Source: Roseiarcus sp963816065
GTDB taxonomy: Bacteria; Pseudomonadota; Alphaproteobacteria; Rhizobiales; Beijerinckiaceae
DNA length: 64,000 nt
Reading direction: 5' to 3'
Assembly (NCBI GenBank): GCA_963816065.1
Contig: CAWFJG010000015.1
Location: 1-64,000, forward strand
The stretch's first letter is position 1; every line of letters begins with the position of its first letter. Shown here piece after piece: positions 8,890 to 18,130 of this stretch. The notes beneath the pieces were generated by a model that ran no database searches, had not been told where the DNA came from, and saw only the letters and a program-made list of their open reading frames with translations. The position numbers and the translations under genes were made by a program.

Positions 8890-9956
8890 CCGGGATCAGA
8901 TGGCTGAAGACCTGGGAATTCGCGCTCGTGGTCGCGCTGGTCGTCGAGATTCTTGTCCTCGGCGCGATCAATCCCAGCTTCCTCAGCATCAACAACCTGT
9001 TGTTCTCGACCAGCGACTTCACGCACGTGATTTTCGCGGCGTTGGGGCTGACGCTGGTCGTCATCACCGGCGGAATTGATATTTCCGGCGTTTCCGTCAT
9101 GGGACTCGCCTCGATCACCCTGGGCCTCACCTGGGTGGCGAGCGGCGATATCGATCTCGCGGTCGTCGCGGCGCTGACGATCGGCTGCTTCGCCGGCGCC
9201 TTGAACGGCGCGTTCGTGGCCTTCACAGACATCTCGCCCCTGGTGATCACGCTCGGCTCGATGTTCATGTTCGCCGGCATCGCGACGGGCTTGCCGGGCA
9301 TCCTCGCCTGGCTGGGCTTTCACGCCTATGGCGCTGGCGGATTCGCGGCTTATCAGTATGAGGGCATCACCGGGCTGCCGGCGCAATTCGGCGAGGTTGC
9401 GCTGGGGAGCGTCGGCCCCGTGCCTCATCCGCTGATCGCCGTCCTGGCGATCGCGGCCGTGCTGTCGATTGTCCTGCATCGCACCGCCTTCGGCCGCTAT
9501 CTCTACCTGATCGGCGTCAATCCGGGCGCCGCCCGCTACAGCGGCGCGCCGGTGACCACGGTGCTGATCGGCGTCTACACCATCAGCGGCCTCTGCGCCG
9601 CCGTGGCCGGGGTGATGCTGACGTCCTACTTCACTTCGGCCCGGTCGGACCTCGGCAGCGAGGCGCTCCTGCCGGTGATCACGGCGGTCGTGCTCGGCGG
9701 CACCAGCATTCTCGGGGGCAGCGGCACCGTTGTCGGCACTCTGCTCGCCGGACTGGTCGTCGGCTTCCTGCGCCAGGGACTGCTCGCTCTCGGCGTCATC
9801 AGCAGCGTCGTCCCCGTCGTCGTCGGCGGTCTCCTCATCGCCATCGTCGCGGCGAAGTTGCTGACGGCCGATTTCAATCTGAAGAGGCGCAATCAGCGCG
9901 CCTACCGCATCCTCAAGGCCGGCGAAGGCTCCGCCGCGGGGGAAAGGGTCAATTGA
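8886..9956 (+). CDS. lsrD: AI-2 ABC importer permease LsrD
   Basis: This is the second permease of the AI-2 importer, about 356 residues from the ATG at 8886, which overlaps the lsrC stop. It has the same fold as LsrC, with VVITGGIDISGVSVMGLASI near residue 60 and a coupling loop around RTAFGRYLYLIGVNPGAARY. The reading frame is open far upstream inside lsrC, but family length and the ATGA overlap fix the start at MTGIRWLK. The gene ends 58 bases before lsrB, and a short hairpin occupies that gap. Confidence 0.87.
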   Translation: MTGIRWLKTWEFALVVALVVEILVLGAINPSFLSINNLLFSTSDFTHVIFAALGLTLVVITGGIDISGVSVMGLASITLGLTWVASGDIDLAVVAALTIGCFAGALNGAFVAFTDISPLVITLGSMFMFAGIATGLPGILAWLGFHAYGAGGFAAYQYEGITGLPAQFGEVALGSVGPVPHPLIAVLAIAAVLSIVLHRTAFGRYLYLIGVNPGAARYSGAPVTTVLIGVYTISGLCAAVAGVMLTSYFTSARSDLGSEALLPVITAVVLGGTSILGGSGTVVGTLLAGLVVGFLRQGLLALGVISSVVPVVVGGLLIAIVAAKLLTADFNLKRRNQRAYRILKAGEGSAAGERVN

Positions 9957-9963
9957 GCAGTCC

Positions 9964-9989
9964 CACAAGCTCTTTGAGAGGGACTTGTG
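9964..9989 (+). other. Small hairpin between lsrD and lsrB
   Basis: CACAAG (9964-9969) pairs with CTTGTG (9984-9989), with an inner CTC/GAG match. It sits just upstream of the lsrB ribosome-binding site (GGAAGCAGGG). No T-run follows, so it is not a classic terminator. It could be an mRNA processing or stabilising element that raises binding-protein expression relative to the membrane genes. Confidence 0.45.
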
Positions 9990-10014
9990 TGTGTGAAGAA
10001 GGAAGCAGGGAGTG

Positions 10015-11058
10015 ATGAATATGAACACGAGGCTGGGTGTATTGGGCGTCGCCGTCGCGGCGATAGTTGCATCGCTTTCCTTCGCCGGCGCTGAAGCCAA
10101 GGAGGCGAAGATCGCATTCATCCCGAAGCTGACCGGCGTCGGCTTCTTCGAGTCCGGCGGCAAGGGAGCCGTCGAGATGGGCAAGCAGATCGGCGCCGAG
10201 GTGAAGTACGACGGTCCGAGGGAAGCGAGCGTCTCCGGCCAGGTCGAGTTCATCAACAATTTCGTCAACCAGGGCTATGACGCCATCGCCATCTCGTCGC
10301 TTTCGCCGGACGGCCTGTGCGCTGCGCTGAACCGCGCCGCGGCGAAGGGCATCAAGGTCTTGACCTGGGACTCGGACGTCAATCCGAAGTGCCGCTCCTA
10401 CTACATCGATCAGGGCACTCCCGAACAACTCGGCAGGCTCCTCGTGACCATGGCGGCCGACCAGATGCCGGACGCCAAGACCGCCAAGAAGAAAGTCGCG
10501 TTCCACTATTCCAGCCCGACCGTGACCGACCAGAACCAGTGGGCGGAGGTGGCCAAAGCCATCATCGCCAAGGAGTATCCGAACTGGGAGGTCGTCGCGA
10601 CCCAGTTCAGCTTCGAGGACGCGCAGAAGGCGGTGCAGGTCCCGACAGCGCTGTTCCAGACCTATCCGGACCTCGACGCCATCATCTGCCCCGACGCGAA
10701 TGCCCTTCCCGGCTCGGCGCAGGCGGCCGAGAACCTGAAGATTCCCGGCAAGGTCATCATCACCGGCTTCTCGACGCCGAACGTGATGCGGCAATACGTG
10801 AAGAGCGGAACTGTCAACCGCTTCGGGCTGTGGGACGTCGTCGTGCAGGGCAAGCTGTCGGTCTACATCGCCGACCAACTCGTCAAGGGCAAGACCTTCA
10901 AGGTTGGCGACAAGCTCGACGTCCCGGGGATCGGATCGGTCGAAATCTCGCCCAACAAGATCCAGGGCTACGATTTCGAGGCGCCCAACAACGGCATCAT
11001 CCTTCTGCCGGAACGGACCGTCTTCAACAAGGACAACATCGACAAGTTCGACTTCTAA
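10015..11058 (+). CDS. lsrB: AI-2 periplasmic binding protein LsrB
   Basis: LsrB binds AI-2 in the periplasm and delivers it to LsrACD. The protein has a signal peptide (hydrophobic LGVAVAAIVASLSFAGAEA) and a periplasmic-binding fold. Numbering from the preceding in-frame GTG at 10012, the residues that contact AI-2 in Salmonella LsrB are present: Lys39 in AFIPKLTGVGFF, Asp120 in TWDSDV, Asp173-Gln174 in PTVTDQNQW, and Pro227 and Ala229 in CPDANALP. This separates it from ribose-binding proteins. The start is the ATG at 10015 after a strong ribosome-binding site. Hairpins lie on both sides of the gene. Confidence 0.93.
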   Translation: MNMNTRLGVLGVAVAAIVASLSFAGAEAKEAKIAFIPKLTGVGFFESGGKGAVEMGKQIGAEVKYDGPREASVSGQVEFINNFVNQGYDAIAISSLSPDGLCAALNRAAAKGIKVLTWDSDVNPKCRSYYIDQGTPEQLGRLLVTMAADQMPDAKTAKKKVAFHYSSPTVTDQNQWAEVAKAIIAKEYPNWEVVATQFSFEDAQKAVQVPTALFQTYPDLDAIICPDANALPGSAQAAENLKIPGKVIITGFSTPNVMRQYVKSGTVNRFGLWDVVVQGKLSVYIADQLVKGKTFKVGDKLDVPGIGSVEISPNKIQGYDFEAPNNGIILLPERTVFNKDNIDKFDF

Positions 11059-11079
11059 AAACGGTCGAAGATTGAGGCA

Positions 11080-11108
11080 TGGGCGCTCGGAAGGAGTCCG
11101 GGCGCCCA
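11080..11108 (+). other. Strong hairpin between lsrB and lsrF
   Basis: TGGGCGC (11080-11086) and GCGCCCA (11102-11108) are complementary and continue inward through a T-G pair and CGGA/TCCG to a five-base loop (AGGAG). No T-run follows, so it is more likely a 3' mRNA stabiliser or partial attenuator after lsrB than a full terminator. lsrF, whose start is 40 bases downstream, may be expressed below lsrB as a result. Confidence 0.55.
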
Positions 11109-11147
11109 TTGGCGATACGAGCCGATCCAGGAAACAGGAATTGCGAG

Positions 11148-12038
11148 ATGGCTGACCTCGACGACATCACCGACGGCAAGGACTTCGGCCTGGACAGGCC
11201 GGCCTCCACCCAAGGCTTTTTTCTCAAGGGCGTCGCAAACTACGACTGGGGCATCAAGAACCGCCTGAGCCGCATCTTCAATCCGAAGACCGGCCGCACG
11301 GTCATGTTGGCCTTCGACCACGGTTACTTCCAGGGGCCGGCGAGCGGGCTGGAGCGGATCGACTTGAGCATTCTGCCGCTCGCCGAATACGCCGACGTGC
11401 TGATGTGCACCCGCGGCGCGCTGCGCTCGATGATCCCGCCGACCGTGACCAAGCCGGTCGTGCTGCGCTGCTCGGGCGGAAACTCCATCCTGACGGAGCT
11501 GTCGAACGAAACTGTCGCGGTCGATATCGAGGACGCCGTGCGCCTCGACGCCGCCGCGATGGCGGCGCAGGTCTACATCGGCGCCGAATACGAGCACAAG
11601 TCGATCACCAACGTCCTCAAGCTGATCGACACCGGCATGCGCTTTTCGATCCCGACGCTGGCCGTTACCGGCGTCGGTAAGGACATGGCGCGGGACGCCC
11701 GATATTTTGGTCTCGCGACGCGCATCGCCGCCGAATTGGGCGCCCATTACGTCAAGAGCTATTACGTCGAGCCGGGCTTCGAGCGAATTACCGCCGCCTG
11801 CCCCGTCCCGATCGTGATTGCGGGCGGCAAGAAACTCCCCGAGTTCGAGGCGCTCGAAATGGCCTACAAGGCGATCGACCAGGGCGGCGCCGGCGTCGAC
11901 ATGGGCCGCAACATCTTTCAGTCGCAGAACCCGGTGGCGATGATCAAGGCGGTGATCGCCGTCGTGCACGGCGGCGAGAAGCCCGACAAAGCGCTGCAAC
12001 TCTTCAATGACCTCAGCGCTGCGAGCGGCAGGGCGTGA
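11148..12038 (+). CDS. lsrF: 3-hydroxy-5-phosphonooxypentane-2,4-dione thiolase LsrF
   Basis: LsrF transfers an acetyl group from the LsrG product to CoA, giving acetyl-CoA and dihydroxyacetone phosphate, and so ends the AI-2 signal. The protein is a class I aldolase-like TIM barrel that aligns without large gaps with E. coli LsrF. Conserved stretches include SRIFNPKTG, VMLAFDHGYFQGP, VAAQVYIG-type EYEHKS and MGRNIFQS. Lys203 in HYVKSYYV matches the E. coli Schiff-base lysine. The start MADLDDI at 11148 is preferred over an upstream in-frame start because the alignment begins there and AGGAAACAGG precedes it. It is the last gene of the operon. Confidence 0.92.
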   Translation: MADLDDITDGKDFGLDRPASTQGFFLKGVANYDWGIKNRLSRIFNPKTGRTVMLAFDHGYFQGPASGLERIDLSILPLAEYADVLMCTRGALRSMIPPTVTKPVVLRCSGGNSILTELSNETVAVDIEDAVRLDAAAMAAQVYIGAEYEHKSITNVLKLIDTGMRFSIPTLAVTGVGKDMARDARYFGLATRIAAELGAHYVKSYYVEPGFERITAACPVPIVIAGGKKLPEFEALEMAYKAIDQGGAGVDMGRNIFQSQNPVAMIKAVIAVVHGGEKPDKALQLFNDLSAASGRA

Positions 12039-12336
12039 GGGGCGCCGGCAGGCCGCCAGCCGATTGCTCCCACAGCCAGATGTGCGGGCGGAAGGCTTCG
12101 CCGAGCTTGCTCCTGGGTCTGGTCGGCAGCCGACGCGACGCCAATCGCGAGGGCGGCAATGCGCCCGATAGGACCCGTTCGCCGAGCGATCCGCCGACGG
12201 CCCCTCCGTGCGCATTGCCGCCTTTGCAGCGAGACGTATTCAAAAGACGGCAAAGGTTCGCCGGGGGCGGAGGGTCAGGCGAAATGGGCTGGCCGGAAAG
12301 GTCGGCCGCACCCTTCGAGAACGCATGGGCCTCCGC
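12039..12336. other. Intergenic, lsrF to DUF302 gene
   Basis: About 300 bases between convergent genes. Short GC-rich inverted repeats occur just after the lsrF stop, but no hairpin has a T-run, and I see no gene. No mobile element marks this right edge of the lsr locus. Confidence 0.4.
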
Positions 12337-12735
12337 TCAGCCTGTCGCTTCCCCTGCCACGGCCGCCAGGAACCGCCGCATCGCGGTCAGCGTCGCCTCG
12401 TGGCCGGCGGCGGCGCCGTGCCGCTCGGCGATCCACGCGGGGTCGTTGTAGGCGAGCCGAGTCACGCCCGAGGCGTCGGTCCACACCAGCGCGCGCAGCG
12501 GCAGGTCGAGGCCCGTCGTCTGAACCGCCTGCATCAGCGGCGTGCCGGCGCGCGCGTTGCCGAACAGGATGACCTCGGTCGGCAGCAAGGTCATATCGAC
12601 CGCGGCGGCGGCCTTGGCGTGATCGATGCACGCCAGCACGGCGGCGCCGTGCGCAGTCACGGCGGCGATCAGGCGCTCGACCGTCTCGGCCTGGTTCCTC
12701 TTGCTCGCCAGCGTAACGAGTTCATCGACGGCCAT
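12337..12735 (-). CDS. DUF302 domain protein
   Basis: A small soluble protein of about 132 residues starting at MAVDELVTLASKRNQAETV. It has the DUF302 pattern: a helix followed by AVLACIDHAKAAAAVDMTLLP-like strands, then VILFGNARAGTPLMQ and LPLRALVWTDASG near residue 80, and a C-terminal AYNDPAWIAERHG segment. DUF302 domains bind small ligands or metals in other proteins, but the function here is unknown. The longer upstream frame is rejected because the family begins close to 12735. The gene is divergent from the Ada-like gene. Confidence 0.85.
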   Translation of the reverse strand: MAVDELVTLASKRNQAETVERLIAAVTAHGAAVLACIDHAKAAAAVDMTLLPTEVILFGNARAGTPLMQAVQTTGLDLPLRALVWTDASGVTRLAYNDPAWIAERHGAAAGHEATLTAMRRFLAAVAGEATG

Positions 12736-13156
12736 GGCGGTTCGATCCTTCTTGCTTGGTGATCCCGAATTGAAGCCGACTGCTCTTCCGTCTCCGCTCT
12801 GTAGACCCGGTCGCCGGCCCGAAGGGTTCACGTCCCGCATCGCGGCGCGGACCCCCCTCTCCAGTGCGCTGGGAAGGGCGCGCGACCCTCGGACTTTGAT
12901 CCGGGGGCCTTCGGCCACGTTGGGGTCTCCGCCCGGGGGCAGGCTCTTCCCCGCTTCGCGGAGAAGGGGAAACCCGTCTTCGCCAAGGGCCCGATGCGTC
13001 CCCGCGATGCGCAATCGCGGCGACGGGCGCCTCGGCCTGAACCCGTCGAATAAGCCCCCGAAAGCTTGGCGAAGTGAAGGCGCGGCCATCGTTTTCGGGT
13101 GGCGCCCGCCGGCCGATTGCGCCAGATTCGGGTCGATGACGCCAGGATCCGCAACC
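12736..13156. repeat. Intergenic with GC-rich inverted repeats
   Basis: About 420 bases between divergent genes. The middle holds several imperfect palindromes; the clearest is TTCCCC (12947-12952) with GGGGAA (12966-12971) around a GC-rich centre. The segment 12830-13010 resembles the dispersed GC-rich intergenic repeats of rhizobial genomes. That comparison is from general knowledge, not from a search. No gene is supported. Confidence 0.45.
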
Positions 13157-14018
13157 ATGCTCGACAGGCCTTCCCTTCCCGCCGAAAGCGCCGACTACGC
13201 CACCGTCAGGCGCGCGATCGAATTCCTCTCGACCCGCTGGCGCGACCAGCCCGCGGTCGAGGAGGTCGCGGCCGAGGTGGGACTGTCGCCCTCCCACTTC
13301 CAGCATGTGTTCAAGCGTTGGGCCGGCCTGACGCCGAAGGCGTTCCTGCAGGCGATCACCATCGAGCGCGCCCGCGAGCTTCTGCGCGATTCCGCCAGCG
13401 TGCTCGACGCGGCCTACGACGTCGGGCTTTCGGGTCCGAGCCGGCTGCACGACCTGTTCGTCTCGCACGAGGCGCTGACGCCCGGCGACTATCGCCGCGA
13501 CGACCTCGTCCTGCGCTACGGCTTCCACCCCTCGCCGTTCGGCGAGGCGATCGTGGTGACGGCCGCGCGCGGCATCGCCGGCCTCGGCTTCGTCGACGAC
13601 GGCGACAGGGCCGCGGCGCTGGCGGACATGACGCGGCGCTGGCCGCGGGCGCAGTTCGTCGCCGACGACGAGGCGCACGGCCCCGGCCGCGGCGCGCGCC
13701 TTCGACCCGGAGCAATGGCGGCCGGACACGCCGCTGCGCATCGTGATGATCGGCACCGACTTCGAGGTCAGGGTGTGGGAGACGCTGCTCTCGGTGCCGA
13801 TGGGATGCGCGACCACCTATTCCGACATCGCCGTGAGGCTCGGCAAGCCCAAGGCGGCGCGCGCGGTCGGCGCCGCGGTCGGGCGCAATCCGATCTCGTT
13901 CGTCGTCCCCTGTCATCGCGTGCTCGGGCGTTCGGGCGCGCTGACCGGCTACCACTGGGGCCTCGCGCGCAAGCAGGCGATCATCGGCTGGGAGGCCGGG
14001 CGGGTCGGCGCCAGCTGA
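13157..14018 (+). CDS. AraC-type regulator fused to methylated-DNA-cysteine methyltransferase (Ada-like), one frameshift
   Basis: This is a two-domain DNA-repair and regulatory protein. Residues of about 15-115 form an AraC double helix-turn-helix (VEEVAAEVGLSPSHFQHVFK and ARELLRDSASVLDAAYDVG). After a linker comes the O6-methylguanine methyltransferase domain with the active-site motif FVVPCHRVLG, which transfers an alkyl group from DNA to the cysteine. The N-terminal metal-binding domain of enteric Ada is absent, as in many alphaproteobacterial versions. The frame breaks near 13685-13695: the sequence must switch to AFDPEQWRPDTPLRIVMIG to reach the methyltransferase domain. Start ATG at 13157. 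Confidence 0.82.
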
Positions 14019-14243
14019 GCGCAAGACGCGGGCGGGCCCGATCTGCGGTCAAAAAAATCACTGTTCTGAGGCCGACCCCTTGGTTTTCCGGGGGGAAATG
14101 CGGCGAAACGGCGGCAATTCATGGTTAATGGGACGTGCGCGAATCGAGAAATCGGCGCCTGAAGCGTGTTGATATGGCTTGCCCGTTCGCCGGAACGCGC
14201 CGCCCTCGTCGGGGGCGTCCGCGGGCGCTTCCGTCTCCACCCC

Positions 14244-16654
14244 CTACCACGTCTGCCCCGGCTGCAGCGTCGGGTAGGGGACGCGGACGCGGGCATCGCG
14301 CAGCCGCCGCAGGACGTCGAAACTGATGTCGCTCTGGGTCCGCGGGGCCGTCTCGACCTCGTCGACGAAGCAGACGAGGTTGAACTTGAGCGCCCAGTCG
14401 GCGAATTCGGTGAACGAGCACCGTCGGCGCGGGAATGCTCAGCACCAGGTCCTGCGCCTTGGCGGCGGCGATCAGGATCTCGCGCACCTGCCTCGACGTC
14501 GCTCTCGTAGGCGACGTTGATCGCGATGATGATGCGGCCGATCGCGGTCGGTGTGGACCCAGTTCTTGACGACGCCCGCTGACCAGGTTCGAGTTCGGCA
14601 CGATCAGCGTCGCGCGATCGAAGGTCTCGATCTCGGTCGCGCGGGCGTTGATCTTGCGCACGAATCCCTGGTCTGCGCCGACGACGACCCAGTCGCCGAC
14701 CCGGATGCCGCGCTCCCACAGGAGGATCAGGCCGGAGACGAAATTGTTGGCGATCGACTGCAGGCCGAAGCCGATGCCGACCGAAAGCGCGCCGGCGACG
14801 ATCGCCAGACTTCTGCATGTCGAGCCCGACCTGGGCGCCGCCGAGCAGCACCGCGACCGACGTCGCCGACATAGCCGAAGATCGTGCTGATCGAGTTGCT
14901 GACGCCGGCGATCGAGGCGCGTCTGCGGCAAGAGGCGGTCGCTGAGCCAGCTCTGGACGAGCGCGGGTGCAGAACAGCGCCGACGCCGAACACGACCGAC
15001 GGCGGCGAGCATCGAGGACAACGACAGGGTGACGCCGCCGACCGAGAAGCCGAAATAGGCGGCGCGGAGCGAACTGAACCAGTCCTGCGACTGCACGCCC
15101 CAGGGTTCGAGGACGGCCGCCGCGGCGATCACGACGAGCGCCAGTCGCGCGACGCCCTGCACGATGAACAGCGATTTGCGCGAGCACGTTGCGGCTGAGG
15201 CCGAACAGCGCCCTGAGCCTCGCGCCGACCTCCGCCTCCGGGCTGGAGCAGCGCCTCGGTGCCGTCCTGGACGAGGACGTCGATCAGATAGAGGCAGCAG
15301 CCGACAATCGCGAGGAAGATCGCCTGGTTGACGAGGAAAGTGGCGAAGGCGACGTAGCCGGTGGCGGTCGCGGCGAAGATGACGATGGCGGCGGCCCAGC
15401 CGACCGTCCGCGCGGGCGCCCAGCGTCGGGAGCCGGCGCGGCGGCTCTGCGGCGCGGGCGCAAGCCGGCGCAGGGTGTAGCGCGACGACCAGCGACGACC
15501 AGCGCCGCGCCGACCGCACGCCCGGCGACCACGATGTTGAGCGAGGCGACAGCGTCGGCGGCCGGTTCGATCAGCCGCTCCGCTGCCCAGATCGCCGCGA
15601 TCGTCATCGCGCCGCGAACAGATCCGCCGCGCCGCCCGGTCGCCGACCGGGACGAGCCGCCACGCCTCGGCCCACGGCGCCAGCATGGCCCGGCCGAGCG
15701 CGTTGACCACGATGAGCAGGCGAGAAGCGTCGAGGACCGCGTCGAGCACGCCCTGCACGTGTGGCTCGGACAGGTTCGGAAAGGTCGAGCGCCGCCGTCA
15801 GCGTCCATAGGCCCAGGAGGGGCAGGCGGCGAGCGCGAGCAGATCGTCCAGGCCGCCGCCAGCGCCCGGCGCAGCCGTGTCGGAGGTTCGGCGTCGGGAT
15901 TGCGATCAAGGAAGCGGCGCCCGATCCACCGGATGAGGACCGCGAGCGAGCGCGAACGCCAGGACCGCCACGACCCCGCCCAGCGCCTGCGCCGCCGTGA
16001 CGCGGCCGCCGAGCTCGGATGTCCACGCGCCGGCGATCGCCCCGACGGCGGCGAGGTCGGCTGGCGCTTCGCGCGACACGTTCCGCCACAACTGTGGGTT
16101 GAACAGGAAGTTGACGAGCGCGCGAACGTCTGGCGCGCGAAGAGTTCGCGCGCAGCCTGGCGCCAGATCCGGGTCGCGTTGTCGTCGACCCGGTAGAGCA
16201 TGGCGCGGGCGGCGCGCAGCTCGGCGTCGAGCGCGTCGTGCCTCTCCTTCTCGCCGGCGATTTCGGCGGCCGCCGCGTCGTTCGCCGGCGCGGCCTGGCT
16301 GTCCTTGTCGTTTTCGGCGTAAGCTCGGCGAGTCGTTTCGTCGATGCGGCGAGCCGGGGCGTCATTTCGGCGATCGCCGCCTGCAGGGCGATCCCGAGCG
16401 GATCATTCTGCGCCCGCAGGCGCTGTAGCTCGGCATCGCTGAGGTTCGGTTGCTTCAGCGTGGTCTCGATGGCCGTGAGCGCGGCTCGCGGTCGCGTCGA
16501 GATCGAGCGGCCCCTGGTCCTGCGCTGCAACGCGGCCGGCTAGAACCAGCATGAGAGCGAGGACGAGGCAGCGCAGAATTCCGAGGGTGGTCTGAAACGT
16601 CGGCTGTGGCAAGGAGTGATCCGATGATTTGGGGACGGCGCCCCCTCTACGCAT
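14244..16654 (-). pseudogene. Large MscS-family mechanosensitive channel with DUF3772 domain, many frameshifts as read
   Basis: Pieces in all three minus-strand frames assemble into one protein of about 800 residues. The order is a signal-like segment (LVLALMLVLAGRVAAQ), a DUF3772 periplasmic region (LKQPNLSDAELQRLRAQNDP, then MTPRLAASTKRLAEL), several membrane helices, and the MscS pore domain (VGIGFGLQSIANNFVSGLIL, ERGIRVGDWVVVG, TEIETFDRATLIVPNSNLVS). The last piece ends RVPYPTLQPGQTW with a stop at 14244. At least eight frame changes are needed. Such channels protect cells from osmotic downshock. The start near 16654 is approximate. Nearby hisZ and hisG are just as damaged, which points to sequence quality. 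Confidence 0.75.
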
Positions 16655-16980
16655 CGGACCATGGCCGCGCCGTGGCGCCAATGGCGTCCAGCCGCCGCAG
16701 AATTCTGTGTCCACCGCAACGCCCACGGAGTCCGCCCTTCGGGAAGCCCCCACCAGCGACCTTCGGACAGTCCTCTCTGCGCGCTGACACTGGGGAGGAA
16801 GGGCGCCGCCATCTCCTCCCCCGTGTAGCGCCAGCGAAACGGGGAGCGGGACCGCCCGAAGGCGGAGGAGCCGCGCCGCGACGGAGGCTTTGGAGTTGGC
16901 GTTCACCTTCCGATGGGAAAGGGGCTGCGCCTCCGCTTGCGCTTTGTTAAAGGAGGCGGCCAAATTGAGGATAATCCCAG
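16655..16980. repeat. Intergenic with nested inverted repeats
   Basis: About 325 bases between the channel gene and hisZ. CTCCTCC (16813-16819) pairs with GGAGGAG (16864-16870), and inside it CCCCGT (16819-16824) pairs with ACGGGG (16839-16844). It looks like a dispersed GC-rich repeat similar in style to the one at 12.9 kb. The hisZ promoter must lie here, but I see no clear consensus. Confidence 0.45.
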
Positions 16981-18130
16981 TTGGACGCGACCCCGTTCGA
17001 CGCCACGCCAACCATCGCCCGCAGCGCCGGCGAGCGGGCGCTCGAGCATTTTCTGGCCGCGGGCTTCCAGCGCATCGAGCCAGCCTATCCTGCACCCGGC
17101 GTCGATCTTCCTCGACATGTCCGGAGAGGAGATTCGCGGCAGGCTGTTCCTGACCGCCGACCCTTCGGGCGAGGAACTGTGCCTGAGGCCCGAATATACG
17201 ATCCCCGTCTGCCGCGCCTATCTCGCCTCGGACAAGGCAGGCGCGAGCGGCCGAATATTCCTACCTCGGACCGGTCTTCCGCGCCCAGGCCGAGGGCAGC
17301 GGCGAACGCATCCAGACCGGCCTCGAAAGCTTCGGCCGCAAGGACGTCGAGGCGGCCGACGCCGAGATCTTCGCGCTGTCGATGGAGGCGGCGGAGGCGG
17401 CGGGCGGACAGCTCGCGGCGCGACTCGGCGACGCCGGCCTGTTCGACGCCTTCTCACGGCGCTCGCGCTGCCGGACGTTTGGCGGCGGCGCCTGCAGCCG
17501 CGGCGCTCGCGCAAGGGCGCGACCTCGCCGCCATTCTCGATGGGCGCGGCCGAGCGCGCTCGCCCAGCCCGGCGTGCTGGCCGCGCATGGAAAGCGCCGA
17601 CCACGCCGGGGCCCAGGCGCTGGTCGAGGATCTGCTGGCGATCGCGGGCATCGACGCCGTCGGCGGCCGCACCGCAGGCGAGATCGCCGACCGGTTCCTC
17701 GAGCAGGCCGCCCTCCGCTCGGGCGAGCGCGATCGGGACCGAGAAGCGGCAAGTGCTGGAACGCCTATCTCGCCGTATCCGGCGATCCGGACGTCGCGGC
17801 TGACAAGCTGCGACGACCTCGCGGGCGACGCCGGGCTCGACCTCGGCCGGGCGCTCGACGCCTTCGAATCGGCGCAACGGCTTTATCGCCGCGTGCGGCG
17901 TGGCGATCGAGGACACCCGCTTTTCGCGCCGCTTTCGTCCGCGATTTCGACTATTACACCGGCTTTGTGTTCGAGGCGCGCGATCCCGTCCCGGCCTGAG
18001 GCACGGCCCGCGCTCGCGCGGCGGACGCTACGACGGCCTGGCGCGCAAGCTCGGGGCGAGGGCGGACATTCCCGCGGTCGGCGCGGCGATCACGCTCGAC
18101 CGCTTGCCGGCCGGCGGAGCGCGTCGATGA
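16981..18130 (+). pseudogene. hisZ: ATP phosphoribosyltransferase regulatory subunit HisZ, many frameshifts as read
   Basis: HisZ is a catalytically inactive HisRS paralogue that partners the HisG subunit in the first step of histidine synthesis. The pieces assemble as GERALEHFLAAGFQRIEPA, ILHPASIFLDMSGEEIRG, ELCLRPEYTIPVCRAYL, AEYSYLGPVFRAQAEGSGER, KDVEAADAEIFALSMEAAE, then the C-terminal half with VALED-like IEDTRF and FVRDFDYYTGFVFEARDPV, and an end near LDRLPAGGARR at 18130. At least six frame changes are needed. The start is uncertain; TTG at 16981 gives the right N-terminus. The stop overlaps the hisG start, as expected for an operon. Confidence 0.8.

Noticed and set aside
13157..14018. 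Two separate genes, AraC regulator and methyltransferase
   Set aside because: Domains occur in Ada-like order, the linker reads through after one indel, and no start signal precedes the second part.
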